This document shows, piece after piece, positions 7,646 to 15,600 of a DNA stretch of 35,021 bases (position 1 is the first letter of the stretch; each line of letters begins with the position of its first letter). Origin of the DNA: a virus. The stretch covers positions 1-35,021 of IMG/VR virus record IMGVR_UViG_3300023210_000112; one strand, given 5' to 3'. The position numbers and the translations under genes are program-made. The notes under the pieces were generated by a model that was given only the letters and a program-made list of their open reading frames with translations, did no database searches and was not told the origin of the DNA.

Positions 7646-8177
7646 AGTAAATATCACCGAAGACACTATGAAGAGGCTAACTTTTAAACAGATAGAAAAG
7701 ATTCGTGAAGCAGAAAGAAAGCTTAATATAATGGTTAACTCTGACCAATATAGAGAGTGGTGTTTAAGCTATGAACGCAGAGTTAAAGTTGTGACAAAGC
7801 GCTTTTTGTGGTGGCCTATAAAATGGAGATACGAAACTAGATACCAATTCACCAACACTCACCTGTCTAGAGAATTGGTGTACGTGCATATTATGACAGG
7901 TAAAGAGCGGCTAGAGCATACAGCTAACCAACAAGCAGATATAAATCTAGAGATTGATTGGAATGGATCTCGAAGGGTGCTAGGTCATACTTACCCAAAT
8001 TCGACAAAGCAATGGATTCATAAATGGTTTTTAGAGGAAGGGGATACCGACGAGGTAAAGGGTAATATCTGGCATGAGTGGCTTCATAAAGCAGGCTTCA
8101 CACATGAGAAAAAATATTCCGTATCTCGCCAACAATCTGTGCCTTATACTCATGGATATTTTGCTAGGGATTTCTAA
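7635..8177 (+). CDS. Putative zinc metallopeptidase with a metzincin motif
   Basis: This 180-residue protein carries HEWLHKAGFTH at residues 147-157, an exact HExxHxxGxxH signature. In metzincin peptidases the three His bind zinc and the Glu is catalytic. The preceding KGNIWHEW has the usual helix context. I see no clear Met-turn after the motif: residues 158-180 contain no Met, which departs from classical metzincins. There is no signal peptide or membrane segment. The middle is basic and Trp-rich (KRFLWWPIKWRY). It overlaps the second glycosyltransferase by 11 bases and is the last gene of the plus-strand operon. Cleavage of a host, virion or cell-wall target is possible; the substrate is unknown. 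Confidence 0.6.
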   Translation: MKVKVNITEDTMKRLTFKQIEKIREAERKLNIMVNSDQYREWCLSYERRVKVVTKRFLWWPIKWRYETRYQFTNTHLSRELVYVHIMTGKERLEHTANQQADINLEIDWNGSRRVLGHTYPNSTKQWIHKWFLEEGDTDEVKGNIWHEWLHKAGFTHEKKYSVSRQQSVPYTHGYFARDF

Positions 8178-8752
8178 CAATCACAAAAATTTCGTATAGT
8201 CGTAGTATAACTATGTATTGTAATCTCATCATCATCACCATCACTAGTAGCTACTAGCTGTATAGTGTCGCCCTCTTCTAACAGAATAACAGTTGTACCG
8301 CTCGCAGTTTTAACGGCTGTATTTGCCACCGAAGTCATTACTGATGAATCTTCTATTTCGTCATTATGAAATATCCCGAAGCTAACTACCGCCCCAGAAG
8401 CCGCAAAACTAAAGTTAGCATGCCAATCTACTTCAAAATAACCCGCGACTGGATTTGTGTAAGTTAGCTTATCTGAAATAATGCCGAAGCCTTTCATGGG
8501 AGTGTTATTAAACACCCCCACTATGGCCACATACTCACTAGCAGTTGTTACTGTAGTAACTGCTGATTCGGTCAAGTACGCAAATACAGCAGATATATTC
8601 TCTTTCGCCATAGGGTTACCACCCTTTGTCACTCCATCGCCTACTACTAAAGTTCTCTTTGTAGTGTCCATCAATACATCACCCTCAATAGGTGTAATTG
8701 TGGAGAGCTGTTCTGTGGTGTGTCTGTCTGAACTATTAATCATATCAACCAT
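8174..8752 (-). CDS. Virion appendage or fibre-type protein with a jelly-roll-like C-terminus
   Basis: This protein has 192 residues. Residues about 20-45 (IEGDVLMDTTKRTLVVGDGV, then TKGG) match the short N-terminal repeat of many phage fibre and neck proteins, where VxVGDG hairpins stack. The rest alternates beta strands with small residues (EVDWHANFSFAASG; TVILLEEGDTIQLVATSD) and resembles the C1q/TNF-like jelly-roll tip of head fibres and receptor-binding proteins. It is the last gene of the late operon. Its stop overlaps that of the convergent metzincin-type gene. Use in surface attachment is inferred. GGAG at 8763-8766 lies before the chosen start; a second in-frame ATG lies three codons later. 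Confidence 0.6.
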   Translation of the reverse strand: MVDMINSSDRHTTEQLSTITPIEGDVLMDTTKRTLVVGDGVTKGGNPMAKENISAVFAYLTESAVTTVTTASEYVAIVGVFNNTPMKGFGIISDKLTYTNPVAGYFEVDWHANFSFAASGAVVSFGIFHNDEIEDSSVMTSVANTAVKTASGTTVILLEEGDTIQLVATSDGDDDEITIHSYTTTIRNFCDC

Positions 8753-8772
8753 TATATTTTTACTCCATAAAG

Positions 8773-8794
8773 ATAGTACATTAGTATGTACTAT
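8773..8794. repeat. Perfect 9-base inverted repeat upstream of the appendage gene
   Basis: Arms ATAGTACAT and ATGTACTAT are separated by TAGT. This lies in the 95-base gap between two minus-strand genes. It could fold as an RNA hairpin or serve as a dimer operator. It lacks a strong T-run on either side, so it is not a convincing terminator. Confidence 0.75.
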
Positions 8795-8847
8795 ACCTCA
8801 AGGCTAACGCAAAATGTATGGGTATTATTGACTATTTAGGTACGGCT

Positions 8848-9444
8848 TTACTTCGTGTATTCTTCTCCACTACCCACCGAATTTATCTGGTAATGTAAAT
8901 CAAACTCTTTCGCCTTAGCTACAACCGTATAAGGATCAGCACCCGCGAAAAGGGTAGAAGTGTTGGCCGAATCCCTGAACAATTTTATATCTAGGATCGA
9001 GCTTATACCTTCTAGTTCTGGGGCGTTGATATCTGGGAATGTTGTAATCTGTGCAAGATCTCCCGCAACATATGTAAAAGTATTTACCGAATATTTGGCC
9101 AACGTCCAGACAGCGGGGACAACATCATTATTACTGTACCATCTATACGCCATTACCCAGTTGGGCACATTTGCCTCTTCTTGTATCCAATGTAAATGTG
9201 GATGTACTTTTGTGCTTATCGCTTTTGCGTGTGGCATCTGAGAGACAAAACAAATCGGCTCATTCGGATACCTGGCATTAAGAGCGAAGTCAACAGTACA
9301 CTCATCATAATTATAATCTATCCTTCCACTACTTGTATCGAGCCTCTGCCCCTGAAGTGGAAACCTTAGATCATCATAGTTTGTGCTATCATGATAGTAT
9401 ATCGTCGTAGTTATTGGATCTTGGACAAGCTGAACCCTGTTCAT
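8848..9444 (-). CDS. Conserved phage structural-type protein with an HPHLHW motif
   Basis: This 198-residue, beta-rich protein contains KVHPHLHWIQEE at about residues 79-90 and ends with AKEFDLHYQINSVGSGEEYTK-like sequence. I recognise these two signatures from conserved proteins near tail-fibre and appendage genes in many podoviruses, but no function has been assigned that I can name. Its ATG overlaps the stop of a 22-residue membrane peptide (ATGA), and GAGG lies upstream. Position between lysis-like genes and an appendage gene fits a minor virion component. An enzyme is less likely, as no catalytic motif is visible apart from the clustered His. Confidence 0.6.
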   Translation of the reverse strand: MNRVQLVQDPITTTIYYHDSTNYDDLRFPLQGQRLDTSSGRIDYNYDECTVDFALNARYPNEPICFVSQMPHAKAISTKVHPHLHWIQEEANVPNWVMAYRWYSNNDVVPAVWTLAKYSVNTFTYVAGDLAQITTFPDINAPELEGISSILDIKLFRDSANTSTLFAGADPYTVVAKAKEFDLHYQINSVGSGEEYTK

Positions 9445-9509
9445 AAAATGTTCCTCGCAATTATAAATAAAAATGTTACCAACACAATAAAGCTAATTAG
9501 CCGTATCAT
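9441..9509 (-). CDS. 22-residue membrane peptide
   Basis: This very short gene encodes a peptide that is nearly all hydrophobic (starts MIRLISFIVLVTF, ends ARNIL), enough for one transmembrane helix with a positive N-terminus. It has a strong AAAGGAG about 10 bases upstream of the ATG. It begins inside the 3' end of the lipoprotein gene and overlaps the next gene by ATGA. That position suggests translation and coupling. Similar tiny membrane peptides occur in phage lysis clusters, but the role is unknown. Confidence 0.55.
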   Translation of the reverse strand: MIRLISFIVLVTFLFIIARNIL

Positions 9510-9843
9510 GTTTTGGTAACTCCTTTAAAATATTATTAGTGTGAAAGTTAAAATTTCTTTTAGCTTTTCTAGATATTCGAGATTTGTTTATCTGCCTCTG
9601 AAGCCGCTTGATATTAAAGATTAAACTTTCCATATCTGCATAGTCGAAGCAAGTAAACTCGCTGAATCTTTCCTCTTCGCATTTTACTATCTCATCTCTG
9701 CCATTATACACGGCTTGAGAAATATGATCCGCGCTAAATGGATTTGCTTTCCAATCCCACTTAACACTATTGCAAGCTGAAAAGCTAAATAGAATTAAGA
9801 GCATCACGCATACGCCTTGCCCTTTCCGCTGCATCTTTTTCAC
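9493..9843 (-). CDS. Lipoprotein, possible outer-membrane spanin subunit
   Basis: This 116-residue protein has a classical lipoprotein signal: a basic N-terminus (KKMQRKGQG), a hydrophobic core (VCVMLLILFSF) and lipobox FSAC at about residues 21-24. Export and lipid attachment are therefore likely. It starts with GTG at 9843, with AAAGGAG about 7 bases upstream, inside the 3' end of the preceding gene in another frame. An outer-membrane spanin gene nested in or overlapping an inner-membrane spanin gene is common in phages of Gram-negative hosts (Rz/Rz1). The mature part is helical and basic, and lacks the Pro-rich sequence of Rz1. The spanin role is therefore an inference from layout. Confidence 0.65.
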   Translation of the reverse strand: MKKMQRKGQGVCVMLLILFSFSACNSVKWDWKANPFSADHISQAVYNGRDEIVKCEEERFSEFTCFDYADMESLIFNIKRLQRQINKSRISRKAKRNFNFHTNNILKELPKHDTAN

Positions 9844-9988
9844 GTTTGATCTCCTTTATCCTTTCTTTTACGGCCTTCTTAAGTTTGTACTCTGCAACCT
9901 TTTGTGCTATTACTTCGCTAACAATTCGACCTAACTTTTCAAAAGCTCCAAGAATTAAATTTATTAAAAAATGTTCACCTAATGCCAT
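9785..9988 (-). CDS. Small amphipathic or coiled-coil protein, possible inner-membrane spanin subunit
   Basis: This 67-residue protein begins with a moderately hydrophobic segment (HFLINLILGAFEKLG) and continues as a highly charged helix (KLKKAVKERIKEIKREKDAA). I chose the ATG at 9988 because AAAGGAGG sits 7 bases upstream; a longer frame from 10027 has no such site. It lies 1 base after the HTH gene's stop and overlaps the lipoprotein gene by 59 bases in another frame, like Rz and Rz1. The hydrophobic part contains charged residues and may be amphipathic rather than membrane-spanning, so the spanin assignment is tentative. Confidence 0.6.
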   Translation of the reverse strand: MALGEHFLINLILGAFEKLGRIVSEVIAQKVAEYKLKKAVKERIKEIKREKDAAERARRMRDALNSI

Positions 9989-9989
9989 G

Positions 9990-10253
9990 TCAAACCTCCT
10001 TTGTTTTCCACAACTCTTTCTTATCATACCTCGTTAATGTAGAAGCATTACAGCCTCTATCACTTCTATAGTCTTTCAGCTCTTCGTATTTATGAACCCA
10101 ATTAAAAACGGTTTTGACATTCATCCCGCAGTATCTCGCAACGTCTGCGCGATAGTCTCCAACAGTGTTATACGCGTGTTTTATAAAAGCTATCTTAAAC
10201 CGCTTCATTATCGCGCTTCCCGTTTCATTTTCCTTACTTGTAAATTTTAGCAT
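9990..10253 (-). CDS. Fis-type helix-turn-helix protein
   Basis: This protein is about 87 residues from the ATG at 10253. An internal ATG at 10208, giving 72 residues, is also possible and has GGGA upstream. The segment IKHAYNTVGDYRADVARYCG followed by MNVKTVFNWVHKYEEL has the pattern of the Fis/NtrC C-terminal HTH, with helix 2, turn and recognition helix. A small HTH protein inside a lysis-like cluster is unusual. It may control late expression or be a DNA-binding accessory. It sits 5 bases after the 57-residue membrane protein gene and 1 base before the next gene. Confidence 0.65.
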   Translation of the reverse strand: MLKFTSKENETGSAIMKRFKIAFIKHAYNTVGDYRADVARYCGMNVKTVFNWVHKYEELKDYRSDRGCNASTLTRYDKKELWKTKEV

Positions 10254-10258
10254 ACAAC

Positions 10259-10432
10259 CTACTTTTTTGTTAACCAATAACCAAGAAAGACACAAACTAC
10301 CGGAACCGAAGAAGTAAGCATCCATTTGGATATATCAAAAATTAATCTATGAGTTAAAACTTTATCATGAATGATATCTAGCTTTTCCTCTATCCGGTCT
10401 AACACATCTTCTTTCGCACATTTATGAGGCAT
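10259..10432 (-). CDS. 57-residue membrane protein, holin-like
   Basis: This short gene encodes a charged N-terminal helix (KEDVLDRIEEKLDIIHDKVL), then one C-terminal transmembrane segment (SVPVVCVFLGYWL) and a TKK end. This topology resembles XhlA-type holin accessory proteins and some small phage holins. AAGAG precedes the ATG. The gene directly follows the terminator at 10448-10476 and is close to genes of a possible spanin pair, which supports a lysis role. No endolysin is recognisable nearby, so the assignment stays tentative. Confidence 0.6.
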   Translation of the reverse strand: MPHKCAKEDVLDRIEEKLDIIHDKVLTHRLIFDISKWMLTSSVPVVCVFLGYWLTKK

Positions 10433-10447
10433 AGTGATTCTCTTTTT

Positions 10448-10476
10448 AAAAGAAGGGAGTGAAACTAATCACCCCC
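10448..10476 (-). terminator. Rho-independent terminator after the tail-fibre operon segment
   Basis: On the minus strand an 8-base-pair stem (GGGGGTGA with TCACTCCC, one G-T pair) closes a 6-base loop (TTAGTT) and is followed by TTCTTTT. It lies 9 bases past the stop of the 78-residue protein gene and before the holin-like gene. It probably lowers expression of the lysis-like cluster relative to virion genes. Confidence 0.75.
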
Positions 10477-10485
10477 TGTTAATTT

Positions 10486-10722
10486 TTATACGTTAATTTT
10501 CTGCCCGCTTTCTTTTTCCATCTGCTGCTTAATAACAACAAATCTTTTAGCGGAAAATCTAAACATCATTTTTTCTCTTGGTATCTCCACCCTAGTTTCA
10601 TCATCGAGGATTAAAACCCTAGGATTCCCTGGAATATCATTGGCTATAAGATCAGCTTTTATGTTTTTGATCTTTTTCCAGAAAAAAGAATCTACAAGTT
10701 TATACTCTAGTGTGTATGTCAT
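10486..10722 (-). CDS. Small protein of unknown function coupled to the tail fibre
   Basis: This 78-residue protein mixes beta and helix (MTYTLEYKLVDSFFWKKIKN; VLILDDETRVEIPREKMMFRF). Its ATG overlaps the tail-fibre stop (ATGA), so it is probably translated right after the fibre, like some tail-fibre chaperones or assembly factors. It is much shorter than T4 gp38-type or Tfa chaperones, and I recognise no family. A terminator follows it closely, so it ends the tail-fibre transcription segment. Confidence 0.6.
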   Translation of the reverse strand: MTYTLEYKLVDSFFWKKIKNIKADLIANDIPGNPRVLILDDETRVEIPREKMMFRFSAKRFVVIKQQMEKESGQKINV

Positions 10723-12680
10723 GCTACTGCCTTTAGTATGTAGAATAGCCCAAGATATTTAGGTCTGTTATCCGTTGATGCCGCTCCCGATCCTGTACCA
10801 ATAGATCCAGACACACTAGAAGAATTATGAGTGTGAGATGTACTAGAAACACTTCCAGAATTACCTGAATATGTTTGCCCTGCTGCTGTACCTGTTATCT
10901 GATGGGTATGATCTCCCCCACCCGAAGTAGTGACAAACGAATCAGTCTGCGACCCTGCTGGCCCTGCATAGGAAAGGCCAATCCCTGAACCCCCTGCGCC
11001 CTGTATTAGTTGGCTTATCGGATGATTATGTGCGCCCCCAGAAGGCATAGATGCTGATAATACGCTTGTGCCGTGAGTATGACTAAGCGAAACCGAATGA
11101 TTGTGGCTGCCCCCGCCCTGTCCTGCTGCTGTTAATGAGTAAGTGTGTGTGTGGTCTATGACAGTGTTTGACCCGCCTGATCCACCCGCTGTTGTTGAGC
11201 CTTGAACAAATCTATCATCTGTAAGATCTGGTAGGTATCGGCCAGCACCATTAAATATTACAGAAAGGGCCAAGTTTAATTCTGTGCCATCACAAACGTA
11301 CCACCCATAAGGATTTAAGAAAGTGTTGGCTGCTGCTACCGTGTTACCATGGACATTTGTGAAACCTGAATTTGCTGCTGCTGTAAAATAGCCACCAATC
11401 CATGGAGATATTGTTCCACTTGGCGCGCCTGTAGCAGCTATTGAGGATGCCAATGCCGCTATCTCTGATACACTTGCTGAAGTTTGAGAAAACAAAGCTG
11501 CTGCTGCACTTACTGCCGAAGCTGTTGAAGAAGTAGCTGCTGCTAACTCGCTTACCAAAGCTGCTGCTGCTGCTGCACTAGCTGTACCTTCAGACAATAA
11601 AGCTGCTGCTGCACTTACTGCCGAAGCTGTTGAAGAAGTAGCTGCTGCATTTTCACTAACCAAAGCTGCTGCTGCACTTACTGCCGAAGCTGTTGAAGAA
11701 GTAGCTGCTGCATTTTCACTAACCAAAGCTGCTGCTGCACTTACTGCCGAAGCTGTTGAAGAAGTAGCCGCTGCCAACTCGCTTACTAAAGCTGCTGCTG
11801 CTGCTGTACTAGCTGTACCTTCAGATAATAAAGCCGCCGCCGCTGCTGCACTAGCTGTACCCTCTGAGAGTAAAGCTGCTGCTGCCGAATCCGCTGTGTT
11901 GGTTTCTGCTAGAGCAGCACTTGCAGCACTTGCTATAGCCGAAGCCTCGGCTGCCTCTGAAAATGCTTGTGCCGATTCTGCGGCTGTTTGAGAATCATCT
12001 GCTGATGTTGCTGAAGCTGCTGCTGCTAAAACTGAATCATCGATACCAGTAACAGAGTTGGCCGCTTCATATGCACTAACACTTGCCGAAGCAGCACTAA
12101 CCGAGCTTGCTGCTGCTGATGCACTGGAAGCGTCTGCGCTTGCTGCTGCCGCCACAGCTTCAGCACTTGCCGAAGTTTGAGAAACTAGAGATGCTGCCTC
12201 ACTAGATGCGGCTGCTGCTGCCGAAGAGGTAATTGTAAGCATATAAGAATCAGCACTTTCAGTTGAACCAATTTGCACCTTTGGGCATCTACCAATTTGC
12301 TCTTGTTGTTGCTGTGAAATCATTGTCATGTAATCAAAAGCAGATTCTTGAGTAGAAGCAAAGTATGGCCCTTGATCTTCTAAATCTGTTTCTTGCTTTA
12401 ATGGTACAACTCTTGTAATAACCATTGTCCAATCTGCGGGGAGATCTTCTGCACCAACTATCGAAGTTAAATCAAGAGTCGTTACATTGCCTCCACCGTC
12501 TACACCTACGCCACTAACAGTATAATGAGTGTCAACCGTAAGGGTAGTTTCTAAACCTTCACTATCGACCACTATGACCGTTAGATGAGCACTACTATTA
12601 ATTGTAAAACCATACGCAAAAACAGTTGTTGAACCATTCCCTGTATAATCTTCTCTTACATTCTCCGTCGAAATTGTCAT
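10719..12680 (-). CDS. Tail fibre with T7-like N-terminus, Ala/Ser repeat shaft and HxH tip
   Basis: This 653-residue protein has three parts. Residues about 1-125 match the T7 gp17-type N-terminal domain that attaches the fibre to the tail (NVREDYTGNGSTTVFAYGF; VVPLKQETDLEDQG). Residues about 150-425 are an Ala/Ser-rich tandem repeat shaft, probably a helical or coiled-coil rod. Residues about 420-500 resemble a phage tail collar domain (GTISPWIGGYF; GWYVCDGTELNL; LPDLTDDRFVQG). Then come six HxH motifs between about 510 and 620 and the end RPKYLGLFYILKAVA. HxH motifs in T4 gp37 bind iron along the tip, so the same is likely here. Expected role: host recognition. Receptor unknown. Confidence 0.85.
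   Translation of the reverse strand: MTISTENVREDYTGNGSTTVFAYGFTINSSAHLTVIVVDSEGLETTLTVDTHYTVSGVGVDGGGNVTTLDLTSIVGAEDLPADWTMVITRVVPLKQETDLEDQGPYFASTQESAFDYMTMISQQQQEQIGRCPKVQIGSTESADSYMLTITSSAAAAASSEAASLVSQTSASAEAVAAAASADASSASAAASSVSAASASVSAYEAANSVTGIDDSVLAAAASATSADDSQTAAESAQAFSEAAEASAIASAASAALAETNTADSAAAALLSEGTASAAAAAALLSEGTASTAAAAALVSELAAATSSTASAVSAAAALVSENAAATSSTASAVSAAAALVSENAAATSSTASAVSAAAALLSEGTASAAAAAALVSELAAATSSTASAVSAAAALFSQTSASVSEIAALASSIAATGAPSGTISPWIGGYFTAAANSGFTNVHGNTVAAANTFLNPYGWYVCDGTELNLALSVIFNGAGRYLPDLTDDRFVQGSTTAGGSGGSNTVIDHTHTYSLTAAGQGGGSHNHSVSLSHTHGTSVLSASMPSGGAHNHPISQLIQGAGGSGIGLSYAGPAGSQTDSFVTTSGGGDHTHQITGTAAGQTYSGNSGSVSSTSHTHNSSSVSGSIGTGSGAASTDNRPKYLGLFYILKAVA
11494..11787 (-). 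repeat. 63-base tandem repeats in the tail-fibre shaft
   Basis: A 63-base unit (21 residues, of the type AAAALVSENAAATSSTASAV) occurs twice without change at 11599-11661 and 11662-11724. Diverged copies lie at 11494-11556 and 11725-11787, and 42-base relatives lie between and beyond. All are in frame, so recombination between copies would change shaft length only. Confidence 0.9.
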
Positions 12681-12689
12681 AGATTCCCC

Positions 12690-15600
12690 TTATCTTCTTT
12701 TTTTCTTCTGACCAGTAATAATATCGTAAGTGTTTTTACTTTGTTTCACTACATTTAAAGCCGGAAAGCCTAGCGGGATTTCCACCGCTCTACCTATGTC
12801 CCATAATGCTCTATCCCAATTCTTATTCTTGGTAATGCTGTACTTCGTAGAGTCAACCGCTTTGGCAATACGATTTGGAAACTCAAAAGTAGGACTCTCA
12901 CCAATTGCTCTACCGTATTTCAAACTTGCGATATCCCTTACCCAAGGCATCCATGATATCAATGTTTCAAGAGGTGCCCAAAAAAGCTGCTCTTTGTCGG
13001 GTAATTCTCCCCTAGAGATAAGTGTAGATATTGCTACCAAAGCAAAACTAGGTAATACAGTGTCGTTCAAGATATGGTTAAAGTATTGCCTATTTGTTAT
13101 GGCCCCATCTCGCCACGCTCTGTATTTAAACTGCACCCTATTACCATAAACGCCCATAGTGAAAGTAGAGAAAGCTGTAAAGAGTCTTAAAGCCCCCTCT
13201 GCTCTTTGTGCTTCACTTAAGTCAATAGGTATAGAACTTGGTTGGGTATTCTGAACTACGATATTCGCATACTGAATGGCCTTCTTAAGTTGATCTTTTT
13301 CGTTTAGATTCGCGTTCTCATCCATGCCTTTAGCAAAAGCTCCGTACCAAACAACTCCTACTGTAGCCCTATCGTTCATCTGTATCCACTCAAAAGAAAA
13401 ATCTTGTACATCTCTCCAGGTAAACTCTCTAGGAACAAAAGGGATTTTAAATGGAGTTCTAATCTTAATAACAAGTGGATTCATGCTGTTTGTGAAGTCG
13501 GATATCTCTCTAGAAATATTCCCATCCCTCAATCGCATTAACTTCGAAAGCTTAAGCATGTTTTGATATTTCTTTCCGTTGCCAATACCAAGTGTAGAAT
13601 TTCGTATATCAGTAGAAGCATACCCAATGGCCAAATATTTCCAACCGATTTCGTTAACCGCATTTATCTGCGAAACTCTTTGCTTTATGCCTACCGCTGC
13701 ATTTAAACCAAGAATTGCCGTTGTCGCTGATTTTCTAAGCCCGTCCATTATCGCATCGGCTTTTCCGTCTGGGCGTCTTCGTTCTGGTAACGCTTGATAA
13801 GATACCGAGCTGCTAATCCCTTTATAGATAGCTTCACCAGAAACCTCTATCACCCTAGCTCTCCATGCAGGCCTTTTTATTAATCGGTTCATGTCTCTAA
13901 GATACTCGGAATGTGTTGTATACCTGATAACATCGTTGACATGTGTGAACCAAACTTCTGAGAAAGCAAGCATAGGCGGAAGACGGTGCCCTTTTGTTCG
14001 GTGGAATGTAGCCCCGTTTTTAGGTTTGGCCGATCTGACAACATTCATATCTCTATTTGCCATAATATCATCTCTCTTGGCGTCTTCAGTAAGCTTCTGT
14101 CCTTTCGCCTGAAAGTTCAAATTATGGTCAAACATTAGAGGGTAGTAACCGCCTCTTACTGTGATTTCGCCATCCGCAGCTTGAAGGGTTAACTCCCGCG
14201 CTTCTACTCTTTCTAAATGATGGTTGTATATTCTAAAATGAGCTGCATCCAATTCAGGAAATAAAGTTTCTGTTACATCCCATATTCCTTGAATAGCTCT
14301 TATCTCTTTCTTAACAAGCTGCTTAACTATCGCATCTACTTGAGCGGCGTTATATTTATAGCTATTTGATAGCGCTGCATAGTTTCCATCGTTACCCATA
14401 TTCAATACAAATGAAACGACCCTTTCCGCTGTCCATTTATTTTGGCCTGCTGCTTTCATGTCTTCAGTAGTTGGCACTCCAGGTATGTCAAAAGCATATG
14501 AGCCATGAACTTGATTAAGCCTCTTAACTGCTCCATATAAACCTTGTAGATGTTTATCTGCTGCTGTTAAAGTCGCTTGCTTCTTGTCGTTATAATCTCC
14601 CTCTTTATCAACGCCCTCTCTAACCTTTGTCCTTAATGGGCCAAGAATCTTATTCTTTTCAAAAGAGTAGTTATCTAACCTTTCGGCAATCATCTCTAGC
14701 TTTTTAGTTGAATCTATAAAGCCCTCTGCTAAAGAAAGCTTCGGCCCTAGAAATGTCTTAGCTCCTAGAAAACCAAATTCGTCTTTAACCTCAATATTGG
14801 GTAGATTCTTCATAGTTTCTAGTGAAGCCTCTTCAAGATCTGTAACCGTCTTTATGGCTTCGTTTTCCAATCCATGCAGTTCTTCAGTCCCAGAAGAAAG
14901 AATCTCTCCTATCGCCTTGTCAAGCTGTACGAATTGACCAAATGGAAGATCTCTATGGTTTCTATAGTTCTGTGGCTTAACTCGATTCGTAATCCATTCA
15001 GGGATTAAAGATTCAAGTATCTCATCTAGAGATTTAAGAGGTGTTAATGTTTTTGGAACTGCAACCGTTTTATTAAGATCATATGTACCAATAAGCGCTG
15101 CCGCATTATCTCTATACTCAAGCTCTGCATTCTTAAGCTTTGGATTGATCTTTTTACTTTTGTATCTAGCATCTATTTTATGTTTGGCATCCCTAGCTTT
15201 TATAGAGGCCAAAACCATTGCATGATTAATTGCTTGAGTCTTTATTGCTTCATGGGCTTCAACTAACTTACCTTCTGTTAAAAAGTCTTGTGCCTTTTTT
15301 GCATATCTCTTTTCCGCTGCGGAATAGTCATTATAGCGTATGGCCTTCCAAACTGGTAATACACTAATTCTATCTGTTGCCGCATCCTTAACAATCTTAG
15401 CCGCCAATCTATCAACCGCTTTTGCTTCTTCTCGGTAAATTTTTGCAGCTAGCGCTTCAGCTTGTGCGATTAGATGAGTTAACCTCTCTTCACTGTGGAA
15501 AGAGTCTTCACCAGGAATAGACTCACCCGCCAACAATTGGCGCTTAATCTCATTCTCTCTAGCTTTTATTACCTCTTTCGTCTTTGCCTCTATCGCTTTT

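Noticed and set aside
8773-8801. Sigma-70 promoter (TTGAGG, 17 bases, TACTAT) before the appendage gene
   Set aside because: The boxes can be found, but the start point would fall on the ribosome-binding site itself, and the match overlaps a palindrome that explains most of it. Kept only as an inverted repeat.
8174-12680. Diversity-generating retroelement near the tail fibre, as in BPP-1
   Set aside because: The late gene order resembles BPP-1, so I looked for a reverse transcriptase and a template/variable repeat pair. No reverse transcriptase motif and no duplicated segment ending the fibre gene is visible.
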